DNA from: Cellulomonas sp.
GTDB lineage: Bacteria; Actinomycetota; Actinomycetes; Actinomycetales; Cellulomonadaceae
Reading direction: 5' to 3'
Assembly: GCF_017744555.1 (NCBI RefSeq)
Contig: NZ_JAGIBD010000015.1
Span: 1 to 64,000 of the forward strand
DNA length: 64,000 bases
Below the pieces are notes generated by a model that saw nothing but the letters and a program-made list of their open reading frames with translations, was not told the DNA's origin and ran no database searches. This document shows, piece by piece, positions 33,339 to 43,090 of the stretch. How positions within the stretch are numbered: position 1 is the first letter of the stretch; every line of letters starts with the position of its first letter. A program made the translations under genes and the position numbers.

Positions 33339-34045
33339 GGGGTGAGGCGGCGGCTCAGGGCGTCGTCGAGCGCCGCGGCGTCGCCGTCGACCGTCAGCCG
33401 CGGGTCCGTGGCCGTCGCGCGTCCCCACAGGAGCAGCGCGAGCACCTCCGCGGGTCCCGTGACCGTCACGGACGGCTCCGCGACGGTGCGCGCCCCGAGC
33501 AGCCAGCCGCGGCCGGCGTCCTCGGCGACGAGGCTGATCGGCGCGGTGAGCGGCTCCATGCGGCCCATCCGCTCCTGCCGCGGCTGCATGACGGTGACGA
33601 CCTCGTCGACGGTGTCCGCCCAGGTGGACGACGGCGCGCCGAACTCGAGGCCGCCGGCGGTCCGCAGGTCCCACAGGTGGACGAGCGTCTCGTGCGTCTG
33701 ACGGCGGCGCCAGAAGGCGGCGGTCCCCGTGCCCAGGAGCGTCCGGGACGGCGCGTCGGGCCCGAGGGCGGTGAGCGTGTCGCGCAGCTCCGCCGCGCAC
33801 GACTCGTAGAGCTCGTCGAGCACGAACGGTCCGCGGCCGAGCGGCGTCTCGCGCGAGCGGCGGGCCTCGGCGGCGGCCCAGTGGTGGATGCGGGACAGGT
33901 GCACGACCAGGTCCCGGACCCGCCATCGCCCGCACCAGGGCACCGGCGTCGTCGGGTCGACCGCGGGGATCGTCGCGAGGAACTCGTCCTGCAGGCCGCC
34001 GAGGATCGTGAGGTGGTCGAGGGCGTCGCCCAGGTCCGTCGTCAT
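33335..34045 (-). CDS. Maleylpyruvate isomerase family, mycothiol-dependent-like protein
   Basis: A 236-residue protein of the DinB/mycothiol-dependent superfamily. The N-terminal helical bundle has [17 protein letters not shown] and the later [10 protein letters not shown], the spaced His residues that bind a metal in this superfamily, and a C-terminal SCP2-like part ([19 protein letters not shown]). The family uses mycothiol, the actinobacterial thiol, in isomerisation or conjugation reactions. The particular substrate is unknown. The ATG at 34045 begins [12 protein letters not shown]. It is divergent from lepA. Confidence 0.85.
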   Translation of the reverse strand: MTTDLGDALDHLTILGGLQDEFLATIPAVDPTTPVPWCGRWRVRDLVVHLSRIHHWAAAEARRSRETPLGRGPFVLDELYESCAAELRDTLTALGPDAPSRTLLGTGTAAFWRRRQTHETLVHLWDLRTAGGLEFGAPSSTWADTVDEVVTVMQPRQERMGRMEPLTAPISLVAEDAGRGWLLGARTVAEPSVTVTGPAEVLALLLWGRATATDPRLTVDGDAAALDDALSRRLTP

Positions 34046-34152
34046 GGGACCATGGTGACGTCGACCGCCCGCACGCCGACAGGCGCGGACCGGTCGCCGA
34101 CCGTCCATCCGGCGCCAACGTGCGCCCACCACGAACCCGGGAGCAGTTCCGC

Positions 34153-36033
34153 GTGTCCCCGATCCCGAGCGCCGCCGCCGCATCGCGCATCAGCCCTGCG
34201 GCCACCGCGCCCGAGCTGCTGCGCAACTTCTGCATCATCGCGCACATCGACCACGGCAAGTCGACGCTGGCCGACCGCATGCTCCAGCTCACCGGCGTCG
34301 TCGACGCGCGGGCCATGCGCGCCCAGTACCTCGACCGGATGGACATCGAGCGCGAGCGCGGCATCACGATCAAGTCGCAGGCCGTGCGCATGCCGTGGGG
34401 CGTGGACGGCAACGCGTACGCGCTCAACATGATTGACACGCCCGGGCACGTCGACTTCACGTACGAGGTGTCCCGGTCGCTCGCCGCGTGCGAGGGCGCC
34501 GTGCTGCTCGTCGACGCCGCACAGGGGATCGAGGCGCAGACGCTCGCGAACCTGTACCTGGCGCTCGAGAACGACCTGACGATCATCCCGGTGCTCAACA
34601 AGATCGACCTGCCGGCCGCGCAGCCCGAGAAGTACGCGGAGGAGCTCGCGAAGCTCATCGGCGGAGAGCCCGAGGACTGCCTGCGGGTGTCCGGCAAGAC
34701 GGGCGAGGGCGTCGAGGCGCTGCTCGACCGGATCGTCGAGCTCGTGCCGTCGCCCGTCGGCGACGCGGACGCGCCGGCCCGGGCGATGATCTTCGACTCC
34801 GTGTACGACACCTACCGCGGCGTCGTCACGTACGTCCGGGTCGTCGACGGCAACCTCAACCCGCGCGAGCGCATCGCGATGATGTCGACGAAGGCCACCC
34901 ACGAGCTGCTCGAGATCGGCGTGATCTCCCCCGAGCCGGTCCCGACCAAGGGCCTGGGCGTCGGCGAGGTCGGCTACCTCATCACGGGCGTGAAGGACGT
35001 GCGCCAGTCGAAGGTCGGCGACACCGTCACGAACGCGGCGAAGCCGGCCGCCGAGCCGCTCGGCGGGTACTCCGACCCCAAGCCGATGGTGTTCTCGGGC
35101 CTGTACCCGATCGACGGCTCCGACTACCCGATCCTGCGCGACGCCCTCGACAAGCTGAAGCTCAACGACGCCGCCCTGAACTACGAGCCGGAGACCTCGG
35201 TCGCCCTCGGGTTCGGCTTCCGCGTCGGGTTCCTCGGCCTGCTGCACCTCGAGATCATCCGCGAGCGGCTCGAGCGCGAGTTCGACCTCGCGCTGATCTC
35301 GACGGCCCCGAACGTCGTCTACGACGTCGACCTCGAGGACCGCACGACGGTCCGCGTCACGAACCCGAGCGAATTCCCCGGCGGCAAGATCGGCGCGGTC
35401 CACGAGCCCGTCGTCAAGGCGACGATCCTGGCCCCGTCCGAGTTCATCGGCGCGATCATGGAGCTCTGCCAGACCAAGCGCGGCGACCTGCAGGGCATGG
35501 ACTACCTGTCCGAGGACCGCGTCGAGATGCGCTACACGCTGCCGCTCGCCGAGATCGTGTTCGACTTCTTCGACCAGCTGAAGTCGAAGACGCGCGGCTA
35601 CGCGAGCCTCGACTACGAGCCCATCGGCGACCAGGTCGCCGACCTCGTCAAGGTCGACATCCTGCTGCAGGGCGAGACGGTCGACGCGTTCAGCGCGATC
35701 GTGCACAAGGACAAGGCGTACGCCTACGGCGTGATGATGGCGACGAAGCTCAAGGAGCTCATCCCGCGCCAGCAGTTCGAGGTGCCGATCCAGGCCGCCA
35801 TCGGCTCGCGGATCATCGCGCGCGAGACCATCCGCGCGATCCGCAAGGACGTCCTCGCCAAGTGCTACGGCGGCGACATCACCCGCAAGCGCAAGCTCCT
35901 CGAGAAGCAGAAGGAGGGCAAGAAGCGCATGAAGACGATCGGCCGGGTCGACGTGCCGCAGGAGGCCTTCATCGCCGCGCTCTCGAGCGAGCCCGCGGGG
36001 TCGGCCGGCGGCAAGGACGCGAAGAAGAAGTGA
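34153..36033 (+). CDS. lepA: Elongation factor 4 (LepA)
   Basis: A ribosomal GTPase that can back-translocate or help assemble ribosomes (626 residues). The G domain has AHIDHGKST (about residues 30-38), RGITI, DTPGH and NKID, then EF-G-like domains ([22 protein letters not shown]) and the LepA-specific C-terminus ending in a Lys-rich tail. The GTG at 34153 is preferred over an in-frame ATG at 34120 because GGGAGC lies 8 bases upstream. Its stop overlaps the hemW GTG. The order lepA-hemW-hrcA-dnaJ is the conserved actinobacterial order, here with three other genes between hemW and hrcA. Confidence 0.97.
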   Translation: MSPIPSAAAASRISPAATAPELLRNFCIIAHIDHGKSTLADRMLQLTGVVDARAMRAQYLDRMDIERERGITIKSQAVRMPWGVDGNAYALNMIDTPGHVDFTYEVSRSLAACEGAVLLVDAAQGIEAQTLANLYLALENDLTIIPVLNKIDLPAAQPEKYAEELAKLIGGEPEDCLRVSGKTGEGVEALLDRIVELVPSPVGDADAPARAMIFDSVYDTYRGVVTYVRVVDGNLNPRERIAMMSTKATHELLEIGVISPEPVPTKGLGVGEVGYLITGVKDVRQSKVGDTVTNAAKPAAEPLGGYSDPKPMVFSGLYPIDGSDYPILRDALDKLKLNDAALNYEPETSVALGFGFRVGFLGLLHLEIIRERLEREFDLALISTAPNVVYDVDLEDRTTVRVTNPSEFPGGKIGAVHEPVVKATILAPSEFIGAIMELCQTKRGDLQGMDYLSEDRVEMRYTLPLAEIVFDFFDQLKSKTRGYASLDYEPIGDQVADLVKVDILLQGETVDAFSAIVHKDKAYAYGVMMATKLKELIPRQQFEVPIQAAIGSRIIARETIRAIRKDVLAKCYGGDITRKRKLLEKQKEGKKRMKTIGRVDVPQEAFIAALSSEPAGSAGGKDAKKK

Positions 36034-37268
36034 GCCCCGCGCTCCCCGAGGGGGACGTGGCACCCGACGACGGTGCGCTGCCGGCATCGGCCGCCGTGGG
36101 TGCCGCCGGGCGCGCGTTCGGGGTGTACCTGCACGTGCCGTTCTGCAGGGTCCGGTGCGGGTACTGCGACTTCAACACGTACACCGCGACCGAGCTCGGC
36201 GGTGGCGCGTCGCAGGCGGCGTACGCGGACACCGCGCTGCGGGAGATCGAGCTGGCCGCGGGCGTGGTCGCCGACCTGCCGCCGCGTCCCGTCAGCACGG
36301 TGTTCGTCGGCGGCGGGACGCCGACCGTGCTGCCGGTGCCGGACCTCGCCCGCATGCTCGGCGGTGTGCGCGACGCGTGGGGGCTCGCGGACGGCGTCGA
36401 GGTGACCACGGAGGCCAACCCCGACTCGGTGACGCCCGAGTCGCTCGCGGCGCTCGCGGAGGCCGGCTTCACGCGCGTCTCGTTCGGCATGCAGTCCGCC
36501 GTCCCGCACGTGCTTGCGACGCTCGACCGCACGCACGACCCGCGGCGCATCCCGGACGTCGTGCGCTGGGCCCGCGACGCCGGCCTCGCCGTGTCGCTGG
36601 ACCTCATCTACGGCACGCCGGGGGAGTCGCTCGACGACTGGCGCACGTCGGTCGAGACCGCGCTCGCGACGGGCGTCGACCACGTCTCCGCGTACGCACT
36701 CGTCGTGGAGGCCGGCACGCGGATGGCCGTGCAGGTGCGCCGCGGCGAGCTCACGCTGCCCGACCAGGACGACCAGGCCGCGAAGTACGAGCTCGCCGAC
36801 GACCTGCTCGCCGCCGCCGGCCTGCACTGGTACGAGGTCAGCAACTGGGCGCGGACCCCGGCCGACGAGTGCCGTCACAACCTCGCGTACTGGCGCGGGG
36901 ACGACTGGTGGGGCGTCGGCCCCGGGGCGCACAGCCACGTCGGCGGGGTGCGGTGGTGGAACGTGAAGCACCCGCGCGCGTACGCCGACCGGCTCGCCCG
37001 TGGGCTGAGCCCGGCCGCCGGGCGGGAGGTCGTGGACGGCGAGTCGGCTGCGCTCGAGCGGCTCATGCTCGGTGTGCGGCTCGCGGAGGGGATGCCGCTG
37101 GACGAGCTGCCCGCACCGGCACGGACCTCCGTGGCCGGCCTCGTCGCCGACGGGCTCGTCGACGGCCCGGCCGCGCTGGGACGCACCGCCGACGGCGGTC
37201 GGCGCGTCGTCCTCACCCGGCGCGGCCGGCTCCTCGCCGACGCCGTGGTGCGGACCCTCGCGGCCTGA
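36030..37268 (+). CDS. hemW: Heme chaperone HemW (radical SAM)
   Basis: A 412-residue radical SAM protein that binds heme and inserts it into target proteins; it was once annotated as a coproporphyrinogen oxidase. The cluster motif CRVRCGYC (about residues 40-47) has the CxxxCxxC spacing followed by DFNTYT, which separates HemW from true Hem[35 protein letters not shown] and the C-terminal HemN_C winged domain ([13 protein letters not shown]) are all in place. The GTG start overlaps the lepA stop by four bases. Confidence 0.95.
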   Translation: MSPALPEGDVAPDDGALPASAAVGAAGRAFGVYLHVPFCRVRCGYCDFNTYTATELGGGASQAAYADTALREIELAAGVVADLPPRPVSTVFVGGGTPTVLPVPDLARMLGGVRDAWGLADGVEVTTEANPDSVTPESLAALAEAGFTRVSFGMQSAVPHVLATLDRTHDPRRIPDVVRWARDAGLAVSLDLIYGTPGESLDDWRTSVETALATGVDHVSAYALVVEAGTRMAVQVRRGELTLPDQDDQAAKYELADDLLAAAGLHWYEVSNWARTPADECRHNLAYWRGDDWWGVGPGAHSHVGGVRWWNVKHPRAYADRLARGLSPAAGREVVDGESAALERLMLGVRLAEGMPLDELPAPARTSVAGLVADGLVDGPAALGRTADGGRRVVLTRRGRLLADAVVRTLAA

Positions 37269-37292
37269 CGCCGGCTCACCGCCCCGTGCGGG

Positions 37293-37673
37293 TCAGCGCA
37301 CCAGCTCGAGCGAGAACGGGTAGCGGTACGAGCCGCCCCGCTGGACGGCGAGCGCCGCGAGGATCGACAGCACGAGGCTGATGATGGAGAGCGCGATGAA
37401 CGCGATCCAGCCGATGATGCCGATGCCCGGCAGCGCCTGGACGATCCTGCAGGCCACCAGGCCGATCAGCACGGTGATCTGGAAGTTCAGCGCGACGCGT
37501 CCGTTCTCGGCGGCGACCCCGCCGCGCTCGCGGTACACCAGCCAGACGACGAGCGCCGCGACCCAGCCGACCCAGAAGTACGCGAGGATCCCGCCGAGGT
37601 GGGCGACCATCGCCCACGTGCGCTGGTCGGTCGCCTCGGACGGGCGGTGCACCGGCGGGTACTCGTTCGACAT
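37293..37673 (-). CDS. DUF4870 membrane protein
   Basis: A 126-residue protein with three hydrophobic segments and the DUF4870 pattern: TWAMVAHLGGILAYF, VYRERGGVAAENGRVALNFQI, and IVQALPGIGIIGWIAFIAL. Function is unknown. On the minus strand GAGGAG lies about 7 bases before the ATG, and a -10 box TAGGCT (37724-37729) lies about 50 bases upstream. It is divergent from the Pro-rich membrane protein gene. Confidence 0.9.
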   Translation of the reverse strand: MSNEYPPVHRPSEATDQRTWAMVAHLGGILAYFWVGWVAALVVWLVYRERGGVAAENGRVALNFQITVLIGLVACRIVQALPGIGIIGWIAFIALSIISLVLSILAALAVQRGGSYRYPFSLELVR

Positions 37674-37948
37674 CGGGTGACTCCTCGGTGTGCGTCGCGT
37701 GCCGCGGTGGCCCGCGGCCTGGGAGCCTATCGACGGTTCGTCGCGCCCGCGCCCCGTTCCGACCGTGCGACCTGCGGCCCTGCGTCACCGGTCCCCGCGG
37801 CGGTGTCCGGTATGCCCCGGCGGCGAGGTTCCTTGACACGGCATCGCGGCTTCGGTTCGGTTGTGCGCAGGAACGTCCGGGCGGGGCAGTCGGGACCTCC
37901 GAGCACAGACCCGTCCGGCACGACCAGGCATGGCCTCGAAGGAGACGC

Positions 37949-39058
37949 ATGACCGAGAACCCCGGCGGCACGCCGCCGCGCGACGACGAGCCCGACGCGG
38001 CGGCCGCACCGCCGCCGCCCGAGCCGCCCCGGCCCCCCGTGCCGGACGAGCCCGAGGTCCCCGGCGCCGTGCCTCCTGGCGCGGACGTCCCGCCGCCACC
38101 CGCACCGCCCACGCCTCCGGTCGCGCCGCCGCCTCCTGCGCAGGCGCCGCCCGTCTACCCGCCCGCAGGTGGGCCGCAGTACCCGCCCGCAGGCGGCCCG
38201 CAGTACCCGCCCGCAGGTGGCGCGTACCCGCCGCCCGCAGGTGGCGGCTACCCGCCACCGCCTCCGGCAGGCGGCTACCCGCCGCCCCCGGCCGCCGGCT
38301 ACGGGGGGCCGGGCACCAGCCAGTACCCGCCGCCGCCTCCCGGCCAGTACGGGCCGCCGGCCGGTGGCTACCCGCCGCCGAGCGCCGCGACCCCGCTGGG
38401 CGAGGCGCTGTCGTACGGCTGGAACAAGTTCACGCAGAACGGCGGCACCTTCATCGGGGCCGGCCTGCTCTGGATCCTCGGCGCCGGTGTCGTCGGCTTC
38501 CTGCTGTCGCTGATCTTCGGCGGGTTCGCGTCGCTGTTCGACAACGGGCGCGGGTACGGGGGCTTCAACCTCGGGTGGATCGTCCTCGTGGCGTTGTGGT
38601 CGCTGCTCGGGTTCGTCGTGGAGGCCGTGTTCATCCGGGCGGCGCTGCGCGTCACCTACGGGCGGCCGATCTCGCTGAGGGACTTCTTCGACTTCTCCGA
38701 CCTCGGCCCGGTCGTCCTCGCTGCGCTGCTGCTGGCCGCGATCAACCTCGTGGTCGGGCTCGTGTCGTGGATCCCGCTGATCGGCTGGCTCATCGCGGTC
38801 GCGGTGAACTTCTTCCTGTTCTTCACGCTGTTCTTCGTGATCGACAAGAAGCTCCAGCCGACCGACGCGATCCGGGCGAGCGTCGACCTGATCCGCGCGA
38901 ACCTCGCGGCCACGGTCCTGTTCGTGCTGGTCTCGTACCTGATCATCGCCGCGGGCTTCGCGGTGTGCTTCGTCGGTCTGTTCGTCGCGCTCCCGGTCGT
39001 GCTCCTGGCGAGCGCCTACTTCTACCGGCGGCTGCTGGGCGAACCGATCGCGCCCTGA
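37949..39058 (+). CDS. Pro-rich N-terminus, multi-pass membrane protein
   Basis: A 369-residue protein. Residues 1-150 are very rich in Pro, Gly, Tyr and Ala, with repeats of the type YPPAGGPQ. Residues about 170-365 contain about five hydrophobic segments (FIGAGLLWILGAGVVGFLLSL, WIVLVALWSLLGFVVEAVFI, VVLAALLLAAINLVVGLVS, LFFTLFFVIDKK, TVLFVLVSYLIIAAGFAVCF) and resemble membrane domains of the DUF975 or glycerophosphodiesterase-associated type. No catalytic motif is seen. The ATG has AAGGAG five bases upstream. A TTGACA at 37833-37838 may belong to its promoter. It ends at a strong bidirectional terminator. Confidence 0.85.
   Translation: MTENPGGTPPRDDEPDAAAAPPPPEPPRPPVPDEPEVPGAVPPGADVPPPPAPPTPPVAPPPPAQAPPVYPPAGGPQYPPAGGPQYPPAGGAYPPPAGGGYPPPPPAGGYPPPPAAGYGGPGTSQYPPPPPGQYGPPAGGYPPPSAATPLGEALSYGWNKFTQNGGTFIGAGLLWILGAGVVGFLLSLIFGGFASLFDNGRGYGGFNLGWIVLVALWSLLGFVVEAVFIRAALRVTYGRPISLRDFFDFSDLGPVVLAALLLAAINLVVGLVSWIPLIGWLIAVAVNFFLFFTLFFVIDKKLQPTDAIRASVDLIRANLAATVLFVLVSYLIIAAGFAVCFVGLFVALPVVLLASAYFYRRLLGEPIAP
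38156..38227 (+). repeat. Three 24-bp in-frame repeats
   Basis: Copies at 38156-38179, 38180-38203 and 38204-38227 encode YPPAGGPQ, YPPAGGPQ and YPPAGGAY within the Pro-rich region of the membrane protein gene. Confidence 0.8.
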
Positions 39059-39069
39059 CGTGCCAGACC

Positions 39070-39106
39070 GAGGCGGCCGTCGCGGGGTTCCCGCGGCGGC
39101 CGCCTC
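39070..39106. terminator. Bidirectional hairpin terminator
   Basis: A 17-bp stem with one G-T pair (left arm 39070-39086, right arm 39090-39106, loop GTT) lies between the convergent genes ending at 39058 and 39108. Confidence 0.8.
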
Positions 39107-39107
39107 G

Positions 39108-39965
39108 TCATGCGGTGACGAAGTCGATGAGCTCCTCGACGCGGCCCAGCAGGCTGGGCTCGAGGTCGGCGTAGCTGCGGACGGTGCCGAGGATCCGCTT
39201 CCAGGCGTGCGCGACGTCGGCCTGGTCCGCGGCGGGCCAGCCCAGCTCGCGCAGGATGCCGTGCTTCCACTCGGTGCCGCGCTCGATCGTCGGCCACGCG
39301 GCGAGGCCGACGCGTTCGGGCCGGACGGCCTGCCACACGTCGACGTAGGGGTGCCCGAGCACCAGGACGGAGCCGGCAGGCGCCGCGCGCACGGCGTCGG
39401 CGGCGATCCGGCTCTCCTTGGACCCGGCGACGAGGTGGTCGACGAGCACGCCGACGCGCCGGCCCGGACCGGGGGCGAACTCACGGATCGCGTCGGGCAG
39501 GTTGTCGACGCCGTCGAGCAGCTCGACGACGACGCCCTCGAGGCGCAGGTCGTCGCCCCACACCTTCTCGACGAGCTCGGCGTCGTGGCGCCCCTCGACC
39601 CAGATGCGGCTGCCGCGGGCGACCCGGGCCTTCGCGTCGTGCACCGCGACGGACCCGGACGCGGTCCGCGTGGGCCGGGCCGGTGCGGTGGCACGCACGG
39701 GGGCCGTGAGCGCGACGGGTTCGCCGTCGACCCAGAACCCGGGTCCGAGCGGGAACGTCCGGGTGCGGCCGCGTCGGTCCTCGAGCACGACGACGTGCAT
39801 GCCGCCCGACTTCTCGACGCGCACGACCGCGCCCACCCACCCGGTCGTGACCTCCTCGACCACGAGCCCGGTCTCCGCGGGCTGCGGGCGCGAGGTGCGA
39901 GCAGGGCGGTGGTGGGAGGAGCCGGAGCCCCCGAGCACGTCCGAGCCGTAGCGGTCCTGAGTCAC
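39108..39965 (-). CDS. DUF3097 family protein
   Basis: A 285-residue protein of the actinobacterial DUF3097 family. An N-terminal beta-rich part (GLVVEEVTTGWVGAVVRVEKSGGMHVVVLEDRRGR, FPLGPGFWVDGEPV) is followed by a TOPRIM-like part: RIWVEGRHDAELVEKVWGDDLR, EGVVVELLDGVDNLPDAI, RVGVLVDHLVAGSKESRIA and GSVLVLGHPYVDVWQAV. Conserved acidic residues (EGRHD, DHL) suggest metal-dependent nucleic-acid chemistry, but the function is unknown. On the minus strand TAGAGT (39972-39977) is six bases before the GTG, so it is leaderless. Its upstream region is shared with hrcA, which runs the other way. Confidence 0.9.
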   Translation of the reverse strand: MTQDRYGSDVLGGSGSSHHRPARTSRPQPAETGLVVEEVTTGWVGAVVRVEKSGGMHVVVLEDRRGRTRTFPLGPGFWVDGEPVALTAPVRATAPARPTRTASGSVAVHDAKARVARGSRIWVEGRHDAELVEKVWGDDLRLEGVVVELLDGVDNLPDAIREFAPGPGRRVGVLVDHLVAGSKESRIAADAVRAAPAGSVLVLGHPYVDVWQAVRPERVGLAAWPTIERGTEWKHGILRELGWPAADQADVAHAWKRILGTVRSYADLEPSLLGRVEELIDFVTA

Positions 39966-40027
39966 GCGGGCACTCTAGAGGGACGCGGGGCCGACCGCTC
40001 CGGGCTCGCCCGGCGCCCGGCGTAGGA

Positions 40028-40054
40028 TTGGCACTCGTCCCGGGGGAGTGCTAC
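40028..40054 (+). promoter_or_regulatory. CIRCE operator for HrcA
   Basis: TTGGCACTC-N9-GAGTGCTAC matches the CIRCE consensus TTAGCACTC-N9-GAGTGCTAA with two changes. The -10 box TAGGAT (40023-40028) overlaps its left end. HrcA should thus repress its own operon under normal temperature and release it on heat shock. Confidence 0.92.
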
Positions 40055-40088
40055 CCCGGAGGGCAGGACCCGGCGTGAGGGAGGCGAG

Positions 40089-41114
40089 ATGAGCGAGGAC
40101 CGTCGGCTGGACGTGCTGCGGGCGATCGTCGAGGACTACGTCGCCACCCGCGAGCCTGTCGGCTCGCGTGCGCTCGTCGAACGGCACGCGCTCGGCGTCT
40201 CGCCGGCGACGATCCGCAACGACATGGCCGCGCTCGAGGAGTCCGGGTACATCGCGCAGCCGCACACGTCGGCCGGGCGCGTGCCGACCGACAAGGGCTA
40301 CCGGCTGTTCGTGGACCGCCTGACGACCGTCAAGCCCATGTCGGTCCCGGAGCGGCGCGCGATCGGCGCGTTCCTCGAGGAGGCGCAGGACCTCGACGAC
40401 GTCGTCGACCGCGCCGTGCGTCTCATCGCACAGCTCACGCAGCAGGTCGCCGTCGTGCAGTACCCGTCGCTGCGACGTTCCGCGCTCCGCCACGTCGAGC
40501 TCGTCCCCGTCGGTGTGCGGCACCTGCTGGTCGTGCTCATCACCGACACCGGGCGCGTCGAGCAGCGCACGCTCGAGCTCGGCGCGGACCTCGACGAGGT
40601 CGTCGTCGGCCAGCTGCGTGCGCGGCTCAACGTGAGCGCCGCGGGCCGTCGGCTCTCGGAGCTGCCCGTCGCGCTCGCCGAGCTGGCGGACGCGTTCGGT
40701 CCGGCGGACGCGCCGCTCGTCGAGGCCGTGGTCGGGGTCGTCGAGGAGACGCTCGCGCAGGAGAGCGAGGAGCGCGTGGTCCTGGCCGGCACCGCTCACC
40801 TCGCGCGCGGCGGCGCCGTCGACTTCGCCGGCAGCATCGGGCCCGTGCTCGAGGCGCTCGAGGAGCAGGTCGTGCTGCTGCGCCTGCTGTCCGAGATGGC
40901 CGAGGACAACGCGAGCGTCGCGGTGCGCATCGGCCGCGAGACGCAGCACGAGGGCCTCCTCGAGACGAGCTTCATCACGAGCGGCTACGGCGACGAGAAC
41001 GGCACGTCCGTCGCCCGGGTCGGCTCGATCGGCCCGCTGCGCATGGACTACCCGGGCACGATGTCCGCGGTCCGCGCGGTCGCCCGGTACCTCACCCGGA
41101 TCCTCGCGGGGTAG
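40089..41114 (+). CDS. hrcA: Heat-inducible transcription repressor HrcA
   Basis: A 341-residue repressor that binds CIRCE elements and controls chaperone genes. The winged helix is [25 protein letters not shown] ... [18 protein letters not shown], followed by [18 protein letters not shown], the family signature, and a GAF-like domain with the inserted dimerisation part. GAGGGAGG lies four bases before the ATG. A CIRCE element overlaps its own promoter, so it is autoregulated, and dnaJ follows after 76 bases. Confidence 0.97.
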   Translation: MSEDRRLDVLRAIVEDYVATREPVGSRALVERHALGVSPATIRNDMAALEESGYIAQPHTSAGRVPTDKGYRLFVDRLTTVKPMSVPERRAIGAFLEEAQDLDDVVDRAVRLIAQLTQQVAVVQYPSLRRSALRHVELVPVGVRHLLVVLITDTGRVEQRTLELGADLDEVVVGQLRARLNVSAAGRRLSELPVALAELADAFGPADAPLVEAVVGVVEETLAQESEERVVLAGTAHLARGGAVDFAGSIGPVLEALEEQVVLLRLLSEMAEDNASVAVRIGRETQHEGLLETSFITSGYGDENGTSVARVGSIGPLRMDYPGTMSAVRAVARYLTRILAG

Positions 41115-41190
41115 CTCCCCGTGCCCGACATCCCCCCGACGCACCCGTCCTCACCGCACGCCTGAGCGCAGGAAGCGAGCACAGCCTCAC

Positions 41191-42318
41191 GTGACCGACT
41201 ACTACGAGATCCTCGGGGTCCCGCGCGACGCCACGCCCGAGCAGATCAAGAAGGCGTACCGCAAGCTCGCCCGGGAGCACCACCCGGACGTCGCGGGCGA
41301 GGACGCCGCCTCGGAGGACCGCTTCAAGGACGTGTCGCGCGCGTACGACGTGCTCGGCAACCCGGAGAAGCGGCGCGCCTACGACATGGGCGCCGACCCG
41401 GCGTCGCCCGGCGGCGGCATGGGCGGCGGCTTCGGCTTCCAGGACATCTTCGAGACGTTCTTCGGCGCCGCGACCGGTGCGACCGCGCAGCGCGGCCCGA
41501 TCCCGCGGGCACGCCGCGGGCAGGACGCCCTCGTCCGCCTCGACCTGGACCTCGCGGAGGTGACGTTCGGGGCGCACCGCGAGGTGCCCGTCGACACGGC
41601 CGTGCTCTGCCCGACGTGCGGCGGCTCGTGCTGCCGTCCGGGGACCGCGCCGCTCACGTGCGAGGTGTGCCACGGGCGCGGCTCGGTGCAGCGGGTCGCC
41701 CGCTCGTTCCTCGGCCAGGTCATGACGACGCAGCCGTGCGCCGCGTGCCACGGGTTCGGCACCGTGATCCCCGAGCCGTGCCCGGAGTGCTCGGGCGAGG
41801 GCCGGGTCCGCTCGCGCCGGACGCTCAGCGTCGACGTGCCGGCCGGTGTCGACACGGGCACGCGCATCAAGCTCACGGCGCAGGGCGAGGTCGGCCCGGC
41901 GGGCGGCCCGGCGGGTGACGTGTACCTCGAGGTGCGCGAGCGCAAGCACGACACGTTCGTGCGCCGCGGCGACGACCTGCACGCCACGATCGAGGTGCCG
42001 ATGACGGCCGCCGCGCTCGGCACGCTCCTCACGCTGGACACCCTCGACGGTGAGCGCGAGGTCGACCTGCGTCCCGGCACGCAGCCCGCCCAGGTCGTCA
42101 CGCTCAAGGGGCTCGGCGTCGGCCACCTGCACGCGTCCGGCCGCGGCGACCTGCACGTGCACGTCGACGTCCAGGTGCCGACCGCGCTCGACGACGAGCA
42201 GACGGAGCTGCTGCGCAAGCTCGCGTCGCTGCGGGGCGAGGAGCGACCCGAGTCGCGGCTCGCGACCGCGAGCTCCGGGGTGTTCTCGAAGCTGCGCGAC
42301 AAGCTCGCCGGACGCTGA
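41191..42318 (+). CDS. dnaJ: Chaperone protein DnaJ
   Basis: Hsp40 co-chaperone that delivers substrates to DnaK and stimulates its ATPase (375 residues). The J domain has YYEILGVPRDATPEQIKKAYRKL and the HPD loop (HHPDVA). A short Gly/Phe region follows. Four CxxCxGxG-type zinc motifs lie between about residues 140 and 205: CPTCGGSC, CEVCHGRG, CAACHGFG, CPECSGEG. The C-terminal substrate domains follow. The first zinc motif ends in CC rather than GxG. This is the hrcA-linked copy (DnaJ2 type), distinct from a dnaK-linked dnaJ. The GTG is preceded by a purine-rich stretch; it shares the CIRCE-controlled transcript. Confidence 0.95.
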   Translation: MTDYYEILGVPRDATPEQIKKAYRKLAREHHPDVAGEDAASEDRFKDVSRAYDVLGNPEKRRAYDMGADPASPGGGMGGGFGFQDIFETFFGAATGATAQRGPIPRARRGQDALVRLDLDLAEVTFGAHREVPVDTAVLCPTCGGSCCRPGTAPLTCEVCHGRGSVQRVARSFLGQVMTTQPCAACHGFGTVIPEPCPECSGEGRVRSRRTLSVDVPAGVDTGTRIKLTAQGEVGPAGGPAGDVYLEVRERKHDTFVRRGDDLHATIEVPMTAAALGTLLTLDTLDGEREVDLRPGTQPAQVVTLKGLGVGHLHASGRGDLHVHVDVQVPTALDDEQTELLRKLASLRGEERPESRLATASSGVFSKLRDKLAGR

Positions 42319-42320
42319 GG

Positions 42321-43085
42321 GTGAGCGCACCGGTCTTCCTCGCGGAACCCGGCACGTTCGCCGCGGTCGTCGCGGGCGGCACGTACCTGCTCGACGGCGC
42401 CGAGGGGCGGCACGCCGGCGTGGTGCAGCGTCGCAGCCCGGGCGAGCGGGTCGACGTGGTCGACGGCCGGGGCGTGCGCCTCGTCGGCACGGTGGCGTCC
42501 GTGGGCGCCGACGGCGTGGTGCTCGACGTCCTGGACGTGCTCGTCGAGCCCGCCCCCGACGTGGCGCTCGTGCTCGTGCAGGCGCTCGCGAAGGGCGACC
42601 GGGACGAGATGGCGATCGAGGCGGCGACCGAGGTCGGCGCGGACGCCGTCGTGCCCTGGCAGGCCGAGAGGTCGATCGTCGTCTGGCGCGGCGACCGGGC
42701 TGCGAAGAGCCGCGCGCGCTGGCTCGGCACCGTGAAGGCGGCCGCGAAGCAGGCGCGCCGCGCGCGGGTGCCCGAGGTCGGCACGGCGCTCGACACCCGC
42801 GCGCTCGCTGAACGCGTGCGCGCGGTCGTGGGCGCCGGGGGAGTCGCGCTCGTGATGCACGAGGAGGCAGCCGCGCCGATCGCCGACGTGGCGCTCCCCT
42901 CGGCGGCCGGCACCGAGTGCCTCGTGGTGGTCGGTCCCGAGGGCGGGATCGGCGACGCCGAGCTCGCGAGGCTGACGGACGCGGGTGCGCAGGCGGTGCG
43001 GCTCGGACCGCACGTGCTGCGGACGTCCACGGCCGGTCCGGTGGCGCTCGCGATCCTCGCGCAGCGGCTCGGCCGCTGGTCCTGA
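42321..43085 (+). CDS. rsmE: 16S rRNA (uracil-1498-N3)-methyltransferase
   Basis: A 254-residue SPOUT-class methyltransferase that modifies U1498 of 16S rRNA with S-adenosylmethionine. The N-terminal PUA-like part is YLLDGAEGRHAGVVQRRSPGERVDVVDGRG. The knotted C-terminal part has LVQALAKGDRDEMAIEAATEVGADAVVPWQAERS, then VVVGPEGGIGDAELARLTDAGA and VRLGPHVLRTSTAGPVAL, the SAM-binding knot. GTG starts two bases after the dnaJ stop, as part of the hrcA-dnaJ-rsmE unit. Confidence 0.94.
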   Translation: MSAPVFLAEPGTFAAVVAGGTYLLDGAEGRHAGVVQRRSPGERVDVVDGRGVRLVGTVASVGADGVVLDVLDVLVEPAPDVALVLVQALAKGDRDEMAIEAATEVGADAVVPWQAERSIVVWRGDRAAKSRARWLGTVKAAAKQARRARVPEVGTALDTRALAERVRAVVGAGGVALVMHEEAAAPIADVALPSAAGTECLVVVGPEGGIGDAELARLTDAGAQAVRLGPHVLRTSTAGPVALAILAQRLGRWS

Positions 43086-43090
43086 CCGGC

